Shown: positions 10,488-21,121 of the stretch, one piece after another
Layout: every line of letters starts with the position of its first letter
How positions within the stretch are numbered: position 1 is the first letter of the stretch
Source of the DNA: Ceratopteris richardii
Lineage: Eukaryota > Streptophyta > Polypodiopsida > Polypodiales > Pteridaceae
NCBI GenBank assembly: GCA_020310875.1
Contig: CM035407.1
Span: 72,304,221-72,368,220 of the forward strand
Reading direction: 5' to 3'
Length of the DNA: 64,000 nt
Notes under the pieces: model-generated
Databases searched by the model: none
Told to the model about the DNA's origin: nothing
What the model saw: the letters and a program-made list of their open reading frames with translations, nothing else
Position numbers and translations under genes: made by a program

Positions 10488-12226
10488 TTTTGGGAAGACC
10501 ATTTATGCGACAGCTGCAAGTGGTACAGGATTGGGGAACCAATTCCTTGTACTTGCAACACTTAGGTGTCACAACCAAAGTTAATCTCAAGGACTACTCT
10601 CATAGAGATGTACCTCCTATCCAATGGAATCCCATCCATAGAGCCAAAGATGATACTGAGTCAGTGCATTCCATAGGATCAGGATCCTCATGGATGCATG
10701 AAGACACTCACTTGTGGATGTGTAAAGTAGTAGTAGAAGAAGAGAAGAGAGAAAAATCCAGAGAGATAGGCGCAAAAGAAACCCATAGATCAGTTCAAGA
10801 CCCAGCCTATGCACCTGTAGTATTTCCTAATGAAGAATTTGAACCTCATGGCTGGGCGGAAATTTTAGCAACAATGGACGTAGCCATCAATGAAGAACAA
10901 TGGACACCCCACTATGATGAGGATGGCTATGACATTTTAGTCTTCTCAATAGAGCCAATCATGGGTGATTCGGTTCTGGAAGAATGTGAACCTAGCATTG
11001 ATGCATTTGAAGATGCAAGTGACTCCGATCTAGAGCCGATTATCATGGAACCACCCTTTGCATCAGATGAAGAATACTTCTATGAAGTAGAAGTTCACCC
11101 TCAGAGACATGAAGAGCTTACAAATGATGTAAGGTTAACCACTCAAGTGACCGCTAAGAATGAAGGAAAGAAAAGAAAGAAGAGAGAAGTCACACAAGAA
11201 GTAGAAGAATCTCTGTTTGAGGTCCCCGAGAATTCCAAAAAATATGAGATAGATGATAGGAGAGTCACAATAAGAATGCCTAAACATGAGGCGCAATCAA
11301 GAGAGGCCTATGATAGCAAAGAAACCACCAAGAAAATAATGGTAGCCATAGAAGAAGGAGAAGAAAGATGCACTTACATAGGACATGACCTCACTGAGGA
11401 AGAGGAGCATGAATTGATAGTCTTGCTAAGAGAATACAGAGATGTATTCTCTTGGAGTTACAAGGACTTGAAAGGTGTAGACCCTGACATATGCTCACAC
11501 ACAATTCCCATGATCTGAGATGCCAAACCCTCTAAACAAAAGCCATACACATACAACGATAACTATGCTGCCAAAATCAAAGAAGAGATAGATCGCCTGG
11601 TGGAAGCTGGATTTATCTATGAAATTGAGCACACTGAGTGGGTATCACCCATTGTAGTGGTGCCCAAGAAGAATGGAAAGCTACGTGTATGCATCAACTT
11701 GAAGAAGGTTAATGCAGCCACCATTCGAGATAACTATCCACTTCCCATCACTGAACTTCTCCTAGAAAGAGTAGCAGGTAAGGAAGTGTACAGCTTCCTT
11801 GATGGATTCTCTGGTTACAATCAGGTAGCCATTGCACTAGAAGATCACATAAGATAGCTTTTGCCACAGAGTGGGGCATATTGGCCTTTTGAGTAATGCC
11901 ATTTGGGCTTACCAATGCGCCAGCCACATTTCAAAGGCTGATGTGCCATGTGTTTAAGGAATTCTTGAGAAAGAATTTAGAAGTCTATGTTGATGACCTC
12001 TGTGTGCATTCCAACATTAGACAGACACATATACCCGAACTCAGGCAAATCTTTGACAAATGTAGAGAATATCAAGTCTGCCTGAACCCAGAAAAGTGTG
12101 TTTTCATGGTCATGGTCACGCAAGGCAAGATTCTAGGACAAAGAATGGCATATCCACGGATGAAGAGAAAGTCAGAGCCATCGCAGAACTACCTAGGCCA
12201 AAGAATGTCAAGGAAGTACAAGCTTT
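10484..12226 (+). pseudogene. Gypsy F reverse transcriptase (broken)
   Basis: It starts with ILGRPFMRQL, the protease end, followed by an acidic linker and then the reverse transcriptase. Landmarks are EAGFIYEIEHTEWVSPIVVV, YSFLDGFSGYNQ, MPFGLTNAPATFQRLM and the catalytic YVDD near 11980-11995. There is a TGA at 11516 (CGA to TGA), a frameshift near 11850 and another near 12110. A 36-base phrase is repeated at 12227-12262 and 12278-12313, around the missing thumb/connection region. Confidence 0.88.
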
Positions 12227-12988
12227 ATGTATGCCATCATTGCAAAGCCTCTGTATGGACTTCAATGTTTTATACACATGTATGCCATCATTGCAAAGCC
12301 TCTGTATGGACTTTTGACTAACTTTGAGTGGACTGAAGAGTGTGAGAACTCCTTCAATGAGCTTAATTGGCAATTATTCTCAGCACCAATCTTGACTACA
12401 CCAGATTGGAATAAGCCCTTTCATGTTCACGTGGATGCATCCAATTATGCTATTGGATGTGTACTCGCACAACCTACTGGTGAAGGTAATAAGGATCTTC
12501 CAATTGCATATGCTAGTAGACAATTGAATGCAGCTGAACAAAATTATACCACCACTAAACGAGAAGGATTAGGCATGGTGTATGTGGTTAAAAAGTTTAG
12601 ACATTATTTGCTTATAAGTTTAAATTTTTTTACTAATCATCAAGCACTATTGTACTTGGTAAACAAACCATGCAATACATACAGATTGGTGAGATGGTTC
12701 CTCTTGCTAATGGAATACGACTTTGAGGTTGTGGTGAGGAAAGGAAAAACTCATTTGAGAGCAGACCATCTCTCTAAGCTCACATCTGGAGAGGCCCCAC
12801 AAGGAGTATCAGATGACCTTCCTGATGCTTGCTTGTTTAATTTGGAAGTCGTGCCACAGTGGGCCAAAACGTTAGTGCCAGTATTGACATACGAGCCTAA
12901 CCACCCAGTAATAAACACTCAAGATAGGGAGGTAGTAAAAGCCCAAAAGTACTTATATCATGGCAGGGAGTATGTACAAGCATACTGA
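12227..12988 (+). pseudogene. Gypsy F RNase H
   Basis: The frame carries the gypsy RNase H: FHVHVDASNYAIGCVLAQ (first acid), YASRQLNAAEQNYTTTKREGL (second acid), TNHQALLYLVNKP and ADHLSKL at the end. It connects to a spacer, then shifts frame near 12970 into the zinc-binding region. Compared with element E (about 34600-34990) the domain is complete. No second RNase H was seen. Confidence 0.88.
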
Positions 12989-13583
12989 TCAAGGAATATT
13001 AGCCTGTTGTGTGGAAGAGGATGAGTACGTAAAATGGTTGCAATTAGCACATGTAGGTGCATTAGAGCAACATTACTCAAGGCAACGAACCCTACAGAAA
13101 CTAAGGAGACTCGGAGTGCATTGGCTGACTATGGAAGCAGATGTCCATAAAATGTGTAAGGAATGCCCAGTCTGTAGTATTAGACCACCTGTGGAGCATG
13201 CTACTTTGTACCAAGTGTCTCTAGTACCAGATTGGAGTGAACCACTAGTAGCCTTTTTTAGGACGAAAACATTCCCTCAAGAGATGGCTTTGGCTAGGCA
13301 AAGAAGTTTAGAACAAGAAGCCCTAGACTACTCACTCATTGGAGATAACTTATACAAGCGTGGAAAAGATGGTTATCTTAGATTATGTGTCCATGAGAGT
13401 GAATATCTTAAGATCTTGGAAACTGATCACCAAGGTGTAGCAGGAGGACACTTTGGACCAGATCGGGTGATCAAGGCGATCTTCTTTGCAGGATTATGGT
13501 GGCCAACCCTTCACATGGATGCACATACCTATGTGAAGAGGTGTGAGGTTTGTCATCGAACTCAGTATCCTATATGCAAGTGA
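12960..13583 (+). pseudogene. Gypsy F tandem H2C2 zinc-binding units
   Basis: Two successive integrase-type zinc-binding units are visible. The first spans about 13050-13177 (AHVGALEQHYSRQRTL to CKECPVC). The second spans about 13424-13554 (DHQGVAGGHFGPDRV, GLWWPTLHMDAHTYV, CEVC). Each has the two histidines and two cysteines in order, and each is preceded by a similar charged lead-in. Normal gypsy integrases, including E here, have one. The frame shifts again near 13570 before the catalytic core. Confidence 0.78.
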
Positions 13584-14496
13584 GATGCCATTGAAACCTA
13601 TGATGGGTGGACGTGCATTATCTAAGTGGGGAATAGACTTTGTTGGTCCTATTAATCCCAAAACTAAGAGTTCCCATGCTGATTATATAATTGTGGCCAC
13701 AGATTATTTAACCAAGTGGGTAAAAGTAAAAGCCACAATGAAGAACAATGCTCAAACGACAGCTAAGTTCTTATTTGAGAATGTGTTCACTAGATACGAG
13801 CTACCTATCGAGCTAGTAAGTGATAGAGGCACTCACTTCTTGAATGAAGTTATTGAAAATCTTCTCCAAGAGTTCTTGGTAGTACTCCAGAAGTCTACCC
13901 CCTATCACCCACAAGCTAATGGGCAAGCCGAAAGCACAAATAAGATTCTATGCAATGTGCTGACTAAAATGGTAAATAATACACGCTCTGATTGGGACAA
14001 ACAGCTACACCATGATGTTTGGGCATACCGAGTTGCCTATAAAACAGTACTCCAAGCCACTCCCTTTCAGATGGTGTTTGGCCAGAATGCAGTGCTACCA
14101 TTGGATTTTTTGATACCTACACTGAGAGTAGCACAAGAACATGATTGGACAGGCCATGAGCTTTCCTCTAGAATCTTCGATCTTGAACGACTAGGTGAAA
14201 CAAGGTTAAGGGCGGCAGCAGGAATTTATGCAGCCAAGAAAAGACAAAAGGCATACTTTGATGCCCATGTGAAGGATAAAGGTTTGAAAGCAAGAGACCT
14301 AGTCTTAATCTACACTTTGAAACAACATGCTCGGAAACTAGAGAAGAGAGGTTATGGACCTATGGTCATAAATAGGATCTCAACGAGTGGAGCAATTCAG
14401 CTAGCTACACTAGAAGATGATGTCCTCCCTAGTTACATCAGTGGATGCAGAGTCAAATTATATCAAGAACCCCTCACGGAGGAGATATTAAATTGA
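13543..14496 (+). pseudogene. Gypsy F integrase catalytic core
   Basis: The DDE triad is visible: GIDFVGPI (first D), LVSDRGTHF (second D) and PQANGQAESTNK (E). KWVKVKAT, WAYRVAYKT and a C-terminal GYGPMVINRI segment follow. The ORF closes with TGA at 14494-14496, but the same frame continues open into the lysine/glutamate-rich stretch after it, so either the polyprotein ended here or the stop is secondary. The start is inherited by frameshift from the preceding segment. Confidence 0.9.
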
Positions 14497-14849
14497 CTCA
14501 ATACTGCAAAGAAACGTAAAGAAGAGGAAAAGCAAATTCGAGAAGAAGCACAAGCAAAAGCGTTAGAGCAAATCCGAAGGATGAAGTTGAGAAGACAGGG
14601 TAGAGATCAGCCTAGGATAGATGACTATGCGGACCCAGGATATCATATGGCTAAGTGTGAAGTCCCAAGTGTAGATCCCCATAGAATAGTTGATCGATGT
14701 CCTTTTGTAACCTTAGAGATAGGACAAGGAAAAAGTGCAAGGACTATAGGGGCCCTGATTGATTCAGGTGCAGCCACTAGTGCAGTGAGACTCTCTTACT
14801 ATCAAGAGTTGAAATTAAAAGTCAATCTTGTTGAGGCATACCTCATAGG
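14497..14849 (+). pseudogene. Post-integrase segment with second retropepsin-like motif
   Basis: In frame with the integrase core is a charged helix (KKRKEEEKQIREEAQ) followed by a segment that reads CPFVTLEIGQ, then ALIDSGAATSAVRLSYY at about 14752-14802. DSGA with flanking hydrophobics is the hallmark of a retropepsin active-site loop. It is distinct from the damaged DSVAG protease at 10272 upstream of the reverse transcriptase. The domain is cut at 14849 by the LTR of copia A, before any flap or second half can be read. Confidence 0.65.
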
Positions 14850-15919
14850 TGTTGGTGCATTTTACCCAAGCCTACATGCTTGATATGCTTGATATTATGA
14901 TCATTTGTAAGTCACATGTGTAGTCATGTGAACGCCTCTTGTAAAAGAGTTCATTTTATCTCTTGTAATTGAAAAAAAGAAAAAAGAAAAGGATGGCTTA
15001 CCTCATCCATGATGTAAAAGCAATTTTGTGGCTCTAACTACCTAAATCACAAATTTTTGAGCTGAGGGAATATCTCCTAACTTTGGGGATCACTTTTAGG
15101 TGGAGCCGTTTGAATTCGAATGCAAAACTACCTCCAAGAATAGCTATAAAAAGAGCAAGAAGGAAGAGGCGATTAGCAAGCCTTGTTCGTGACCACTTGA
15201 TGTCATTTTGTAGAGATTGAAGATCTTACTCCATAGCTCTATCATTCTACTCCCATTGTGCAAAGATTCATTGCCAATGTGGTTGTAATCATATGTGAAT
15301 CTATACATTTATCATTATCTACTTCTATGTTTTGTTCTCTGCTATACTCACTCAGAGCAGTACATTCAGAAGCTCATATCTACTCATCCTTTTTCAGTGT
15401 TTTAATGAGCGTTGGATAGTTGTCACTGTCTAGTGTCTACCTATAAATCTTCATGGTCATTGGATTAATAATTTTGAAGATATCTGCAATTTACTGCTCA
15501 CTGGTCTATCTCTGCAGAGCCCCGAGAATGGCGGGCATGTTCCAGACTTTGTAAAACTTTGTTATCAGTGCTCAATCCATCATTTGAAGTGTTTTAACTT
15601 GGATTTGGAAGCTTGCTAAGTTTATTTGCTATGCCCAAAAGGAATTTGTCTAATTCCTACCAGGTTGAGAGCACTGTTCATTTTTTCCAGCAGGTGTATG
15701 TCCAAAAATAGCAAGTTTTGGGAGCTAGTCATTTCGCAACTTGTCTGTCTTCACTTAAACTTTTGGGATACATGTTCCAAAGTACTTGGCTGATATTTTT
15801 GTGGATTTAGGAAGCTCAAAAGGTCTACTAATCAACTCTGAAGTCTCAATTGGCTGGTGTGAAGCTGGTTGTAGCAGCACCTACTCATCTTTGGATTGCA
15901 TCCACCATCTCTCTTCACA
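14850..15919 (+). repeat. 5' LTR of copia A
   Basis: It begins TGTTGGTGCATTTTACC and ends CTCTCTTCACA, one base before the primer site. There is no second copy in the window. Its start and end resemble the LTR of copia H. A TATA-like TATAAAAAG lies at 15145. Confidence 0.8.
15145..15153 (+). promoter_or_regulatory. TATA box in the copia A LTR
   Basis: TATAAAAAG, in a position comparable to the TATA boxes in the LTRs of H and F. Confidence 0.4.
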
Positions 15920-15920
15920 G

Positions 15921-15932
15921 TGGTATCAGAGC
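15921..15932 (+). other. Primer-binding site of copia A (tRNA-Met)
   Basis: TGGTATCAGAGC, complementary to the 3' end of initiator tRNA-Met, one base after the LTR end. Confidence 0.9.
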
Positions 15933-15945
15933 ATAGTCAAGCAAC

Positions 15946-18900
15946 ATGGGAGATGGATTTCCATCAACGATTGACAAATTGGATCGAAACAACTACCCGG
16001 CATGGTCTCTAAGGATGGAGGCTTATCTTCAAGGGAGGAATCTATATGGATTCATACCCGGAGATGAAGCAATGCCAACCATGAGGAACAAAGGGCAACC
16101 ATCACATGAAGAAGTGGAAGGACTTTCAAATTGGTGTTCGAAGGATGCACTTGCAAGGTCGTATATTCTAAACTCAATCTCTGATTTTCTTTTACCTCAT
16201 GTCAAGGGATGCAAGACATCAAGAGAGACCTGGAATGCACTTGCTTCTTTCTTCTCTTCCAACACTCAAGCAAGGAAGAACCAATTGTGGATGGAGTTCA
16301 CAACAATGAAGAAAATCCCGAAGCAAAATGTGGCTGATTATGTCACAAAGATGAAGGAGATTTCCGACCAACTTGGAAGCATTGGAGAGGTAATTGAAGA
16401 GGAGCAAATCATTAGACAAATCATAAATGGAATCAAAGCAGACGACAAGTGGGAGTCATTCACAACAGCCATGGATTTATACATGGATATGCATGTACCC
16501 GACCTCAACACACTCATGGGCCAACTCTTCACTCATGAAGCAAAGATTAGCAAAGGTGGTGAGTCCTCAAGAGGTAATCAAAGTTCTGCCTTATATTCTG
16601 ATAAAGCTAAGGTCAAGGACAAGTCAAAGAATAGGAAGAATGAAGATGAAGGTAGCTCTTTCCAAGCAAACTTTGCAGGTAGAGGAAGAGCTAGAGGAAG
16701 AGGCAGAGGTGGAAAGCAAGGCAGGGGGAGATTCCAATCATCTCAACCTTGCAATATATGTGGCTTATCTAATCATACTACAGAAGAATGTTTCAGGAAC
16801 CCGAGGAACTCAAGAGGAAGAGGATTCAATAGAGGTGGCTATGGATCAAATAGCTGCAGGTACAATGGAGGCTACAACAACAACAACTACTACAACAACA
16901 ATTACAACAATAACAACTATCAAAGTGGCCATAGAGGAAGGAGAGACTACAATAACTATGCAGAGGACCAAATTCAAGAAGATTCATTATTGATTATGAA
17001 TCTATCAGCGAAGAAGGGTAAGGATGATGATCACATATTTTACATTGATTCGGGATGCTCAAACCATGTAGCAGGAAATGTGGCTTTACTTTCTGATTTG
17101 GAAGATCCTCATAACAAGCATGAAGTGCAGACAGGAGATGACACAAAGCACTCAGTGGAGAAGATAGGTAATGTGAAGACATCAGATGGGAATATGAACC
17201 TCTTAAGCAAAGTCTTGTATGTCCCTACAATTACCAAAAAATTAATAAGTGTTGGACAGATTGTTGAAAAAGGATTGCAGGTTAGATTCAACCAATTTGG
17301 AGCATATGTTGAAGACCCAAGGCAAGGCTTTAGAAGGATTGCCAAAGGAGAAAAGACAGGAAGGCTTTTCACTTTTGAAGTGGAAGATACAAAGAACATA
17401 GCTTTGTTTAGCTATGGATCTCAAACTCTAACAGAGTTAGAGATATGGCACAAAAGGCTTGCTCACATTGGTGAAAGGACACTCAAACAAATTTGCAGGG
17501 ACCAAAGTGTACTTGTTTTGCCTAATATCACAAGGCAACACATGATTTATAAGTGTGAAGCTTGTCAACTCGGCAAGGCTCATAGACAACCTTTCAATAA
17601 GAAAGGATATATGTATCAAAATCCTTTGGATCTAGTGCACACTGATGTGTGAGGTCCAAGTAAGGAGCCATCTATATCAGGCTCAAAATATTATGTGTCT
17701 TTCATAGATGATTGTAGCAGGTGGACCATTCTGTTTTTCATGAAGCACAAGGATGAAGTGTTTAATTGCTTTAAGAAGTATATTGCTCTTGTTGAAAACC
17801 AAACAGGTAGGACTTTGAAAAGACTCAGATCACATGGTGGAGGAGAATACTTCTCTTCTGAATTTGATGCCTTCTTGCATGAAAGAGGCATTAAAAGGGA
17901 AGTCACTACAAGGTATACACCTGAACTCAATGGTGTCGCAGAGAGGAGGAATAGAGCTATTGTCAAAGCTGCAAGGTCCATGCTCAACGAAAAGGGATTG
18001 CCAAACTACCTATGGGCAGAGGCTGTGTCTACAGCCACATATCTCATAAATAGACTTCCATCTAAGTCACTAGATGGAACCACTCCATACGAAGTGTGGA
18101 ATGGAAGAAGACCTAGTCTAGAGAATTGTAAAATCTTTGGATGCTTAGCCTATGCTCACATTCCTTCTCAAGTAAGAGGGAAATTGGATCCCAAGGCAGA
18201 GAAGTGTGTATTCATTGGTTATGATCAAAACCAAAAAGGATATAGATTGTACAATCCAACCAATAAAGGATTTTCTGTGAGTAGAGATGTAATTTTTGAT
18301 GAAAACAAATCATGGGTTGATGATGACAGGAAAGTGAAGCTGCCTTATGACTTGGATGAAGATTTTCCATCACTTCAACCAAAGGAGCCGAAGCAGATTG
18401 AAGAAAGTGATTCGAAGATTGACCTAGAAGACTTGGAAAGACTAAAGCTATGGAAGAACAAAGGTAAAGCAAAGATGCAAGATGCTACATATGGACCCGA
18501 GAGCTCACATCAACCACTTAGAAGGTCTTCAAGGGAGAAGAAGAAACCAGAGAGGTTTGGTTATGATACTTCTTTTGTCACCAAGCACTCAATCTACATT
18601 GCAAAAGATTCAACCAATGAAGAGCCTACCACATTTGAAGAAGCACAAAGCAAGAAAGCTTGGAGAGATGCAATGGATGAAGAAATGGACGCCTTGAAGG
18701 AGAATGACACTTGGGAGCTTGTACCTAACAAGCCATCTATGAAGGTAATTGGATCTCGATGGATATACAAAATCAAGAGGAATCCAGATGGAAGTATAAA
18801 TAGACACAAAGCAAGGTTAGTTGCTAAAGGGTTTGCTCAAACCCATGGTATTGATTATGAGGAGACTTTCTCTCCTGTTGCAAAAATGCCTACAATTAGG

Positions 18901-19413
18901 GTTCTCATAAGTCTTGCTGCATCTAGAAATTGGAATCTCTATCAACTTGATGTAAAGAATGCTTTCTTGAATGGATGGATTTCTGAGGAAGTGTATATGG
19001 CACAACCTCCTGGATATGAGGATGCACATCATCCTAACTATGTATGCAAACTAAAGAAAGCTTTGTATGGATTGAAGCAAGCTCCAAGAGCTTGGAATTT
19101 CAGATTGGTGACTTATTTGCAGGACTAAGGATTCAAAGCTAGCAAGGCGGATACCTCTTTGTTCATAAAGAGGAATGGATCTGAAGTGATCTATTTATGT
19201 GTGTATGTTGATGATATTATTATCACAGGCAATGATCTTGAAGGAATCAAACAGGTAAAGAGTCAAATGAAGCAGGAGTTCAAAATAAGTGACCTCGGAC
19301 CACTCACTTATTTTCTTGGATTGGAGTTGATCTACTCAGATTCAGGTAAATACATCACACAAAGGAAGTATGTGCATGACATGCTCGTCAAGTATGTGCA
19401 TGACATGCTCGTC
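15946..19413 (+). pseudogene. Copia A gag-pol polyprotein
   Basis: It starts at ATG 15946, 13 bases after the primer site. In order: gag (LDRNNYPAWSLRMEAYL), CCHC knuckle CNICGLSNHTTEECF, an Asn/Gly/Arg-rich region with an AAC-rich run, protease YIDSGCSNH, pre-integrase zinc motif, integrase, and reverse transcriptase with YVDDIIITG near 19205. Faults are a TGA at 17650 (TGG to TGA in the HTDVWGPS motif), SHGGGEY instead of SDGGGEY (second catalytic Asp is His, near 17833), a TAA at 19126, and a 24-base tandem duplication at 19366-19413, after which homology ends. Confidence 0.92.
19366..19413 (+). repeat. 24-bp tandem duplication at the break of copia A
   Basis: AAGTATGTGCATGACATGCTCGTC appears twice in a row, in frame, directly before copia homology ends. 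Confidence 0.9.
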
Positions 19414-19420
19414 AAGTTCT

Positions 19421-19868
19421 CCTTGAACCACAACTCACCGAGAGGCCGTAGGAACTCAGGGCAGTGCATGTCCTTCCCATTCAGAACCCTCCGTAGGGGC
19501 ACACGTCACAAGTTGGCAAACATGCACACTGGTTCAGTGATGTTGCAGGTCCATTAGGAGAAGGAACATACTTCTGGGAAGCTAAATTAGAGTTTAATGG
19601 AAAGTGGGGAAGGTATCATTTCTTCACTCGAGAATTTGAGAAATATCAGGATGCAGAAGTAATGAGATCTATATGGACAAAGGCGGGCTTGGACAGCTAT
19701 TTTAGAGCACTCTTACCTAAGCTTGATTTTCTACACTGCTCCTACTTGATTAGCACGATCACTCCTAGTAGAGCCAAAGGGGGAGATAGTACATTTGTTC
19801 TCCCATCTCTAACACCAGGCCATGAATTGAAAAGATTTAAACTTACACTCAATTTAGTACAGGAAGCC
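19421..19868 (+). pseudogene. Gypsy F extra ORF, first part
   Basis: From about 19497 a frame is open (HWFSDVAGPLG, GTYFWEAKLEF, MRSIWTKAGLDSYFR) up to QEA at 19868, where copia B is inserted. After removing B and one AAGCC copy, the frame continues without loss at 26335 as LDMNGMHIP, which ties both parts to one F gene. Stops at 19449 and 19494 precede it. It has no RT, RNase H or integrase motifs. The general layout recalls plant transposon-associated proteins found in large gypsy elements, but I do not recognise the family with confidence. Confidence 0.6.
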
Positions 19869-20892
19869 TGTTGGAGCAAACCAATCACAAATTGGTGATT
19901 ATACAGATCTTGGAGAATGCTTATGGTCAGAATGAAGCAAAGGAAGACATTTGCAAAAATGAAGAAGAAGTCAGAATGTTGTCTTGTACACATATGTACA
20001 TATAAGTGAAGAATTTTGTAAGCTACCATAGTTAAATCCTTAGGATGATAAGGAGTAGAGTCATAGACGCGAGATGAGTCCAAAGTCATGTATATATAAG
20101 ATAATTATGACAAGAAATGTATGAGAGAAAGTAATAGAGTCATTTTGTAGATGACAATTTTGAGGAAGATGTGTAGAGAGTTTTTTCCCAGAAAATAGCG
20201 ACGGGTTTTTCTCTGAGTGCTCTCTGTCTGATCATGTGGATCAGAAATCCTTTTGTACACATCTAATTGAGAAGCTAATGAAGCTATGTCTAGAGTTTCA
20301 GAATCTAATTCCTCTCCTACTGTGAGAATGGTCATTAGGAACATTCATATGTAGAATGTGAGAACTGAAGCCAAAAGTAGCGCACTTTTCCGTCTCAGTA
20401 TTTTGATCAGATCTGAGTGTATACTGTAAAGTTTTTGATGAGTGAGCACTTAAAATTTAAGTTAGAAGATAAGGAAGCTATGGCTAAAAGCATTTAGCAA
20501 AACGGGTTCCAGATTGAGAGAAATCAAGTTAAGAAGTTGGCTATGTCGAAGGCGCAACTTCTGAGAGTCATTTTCTGACATGTATTTGATCTTAATGATC
20601 AAATTAAACTTTTGGTGATTAGTTTTGAGAACTAATGGCTAGTATGATTGCGCAAAGGTATTGCTAATACTTGTGCATCATTTACTTGAAGAAATTTGAA
20701 GATTTGTGCAGGTAAAGAAGTTGATATCTGAAGCAGACTTTCTGAAGTTGACACTTCTTCACTCAGAGAAGTGTTGCTTGAAGTTTTGGTAAAAAAGGAA
20801 CATTGTTTGTGTAAAGTTTGGTTTATAGCTGACATAGAAGTGTTCTTAAGTCAGTGTAGATCAAACCTTTGGAGATTAAAAGGTCTCCATCA
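19869..20892 (+). repeat. 5' LTR of copia B
   Basis: TGTTGGAGCAAACC to TCTCCATCA, 1,024 bp, essentially identical to 25306-26329. Confidence 0.97.
20091..20100 (+). promoter_or_regulatory. TATA-like element in the copia B LTR
   Basis: TATATATAAG, repeated in the 3' LTR near 25528. It is the best TATA candidate in this LTR; the transcription start is not determined. Confidence 0.4.
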
Positions 20893-20893
20893 G

Positions 20894-20905
20894 TGGTATC
20901 AGAGC
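20894..20905 (+). other. Primer-binding site of copia B (tRNA-Met)
   Basis: TGGTATCAGAGC, one base after the 5' LTR. Confidence 0.93.
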
Positions 20906-21121
20906 TAAAGGTGAAGTATAAGAGAAGAAAAGATAATCGAAGTTCCGACTGGTGCAGAGATTGAAGATCTTCCAAATCAAAGGAGGATAAGGACAAATTA
21001 TTGAAGATAACTTGCAGAAGTTCATAGTACAAGTTCGAAAGAATCAAGAAGGACAAAGAATATATCAAAGGTACACTTTCTCTTCATAAACCATAGTAAT
21101 TGCAGATACAGAAAGTCAAGG

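Larger units (their letters stand above)
14850..19413 (+). mobile_element. Copia A: truncated Ty1/copia inside gypsy F
   Basis: It has a 5' LTR, primer site and gag-pol down to the reverse transcriptase. It breaks off at about 19413 with no RNase H and no 3' LTR. ATAGG at 14845-14849 is the expected left target duplicate, and its partner has been lost. It belongs to the same family as H (similar LTR ends and gag). Confidence 0.88.

Noticed and set aside
20105..20344. Minus-strand ORFs repeated at 20105-20344 and 25542-25781
   Set aside because: They are LTR sequence of copia B; duplicated because LTRs are duplicated, with no coding features.
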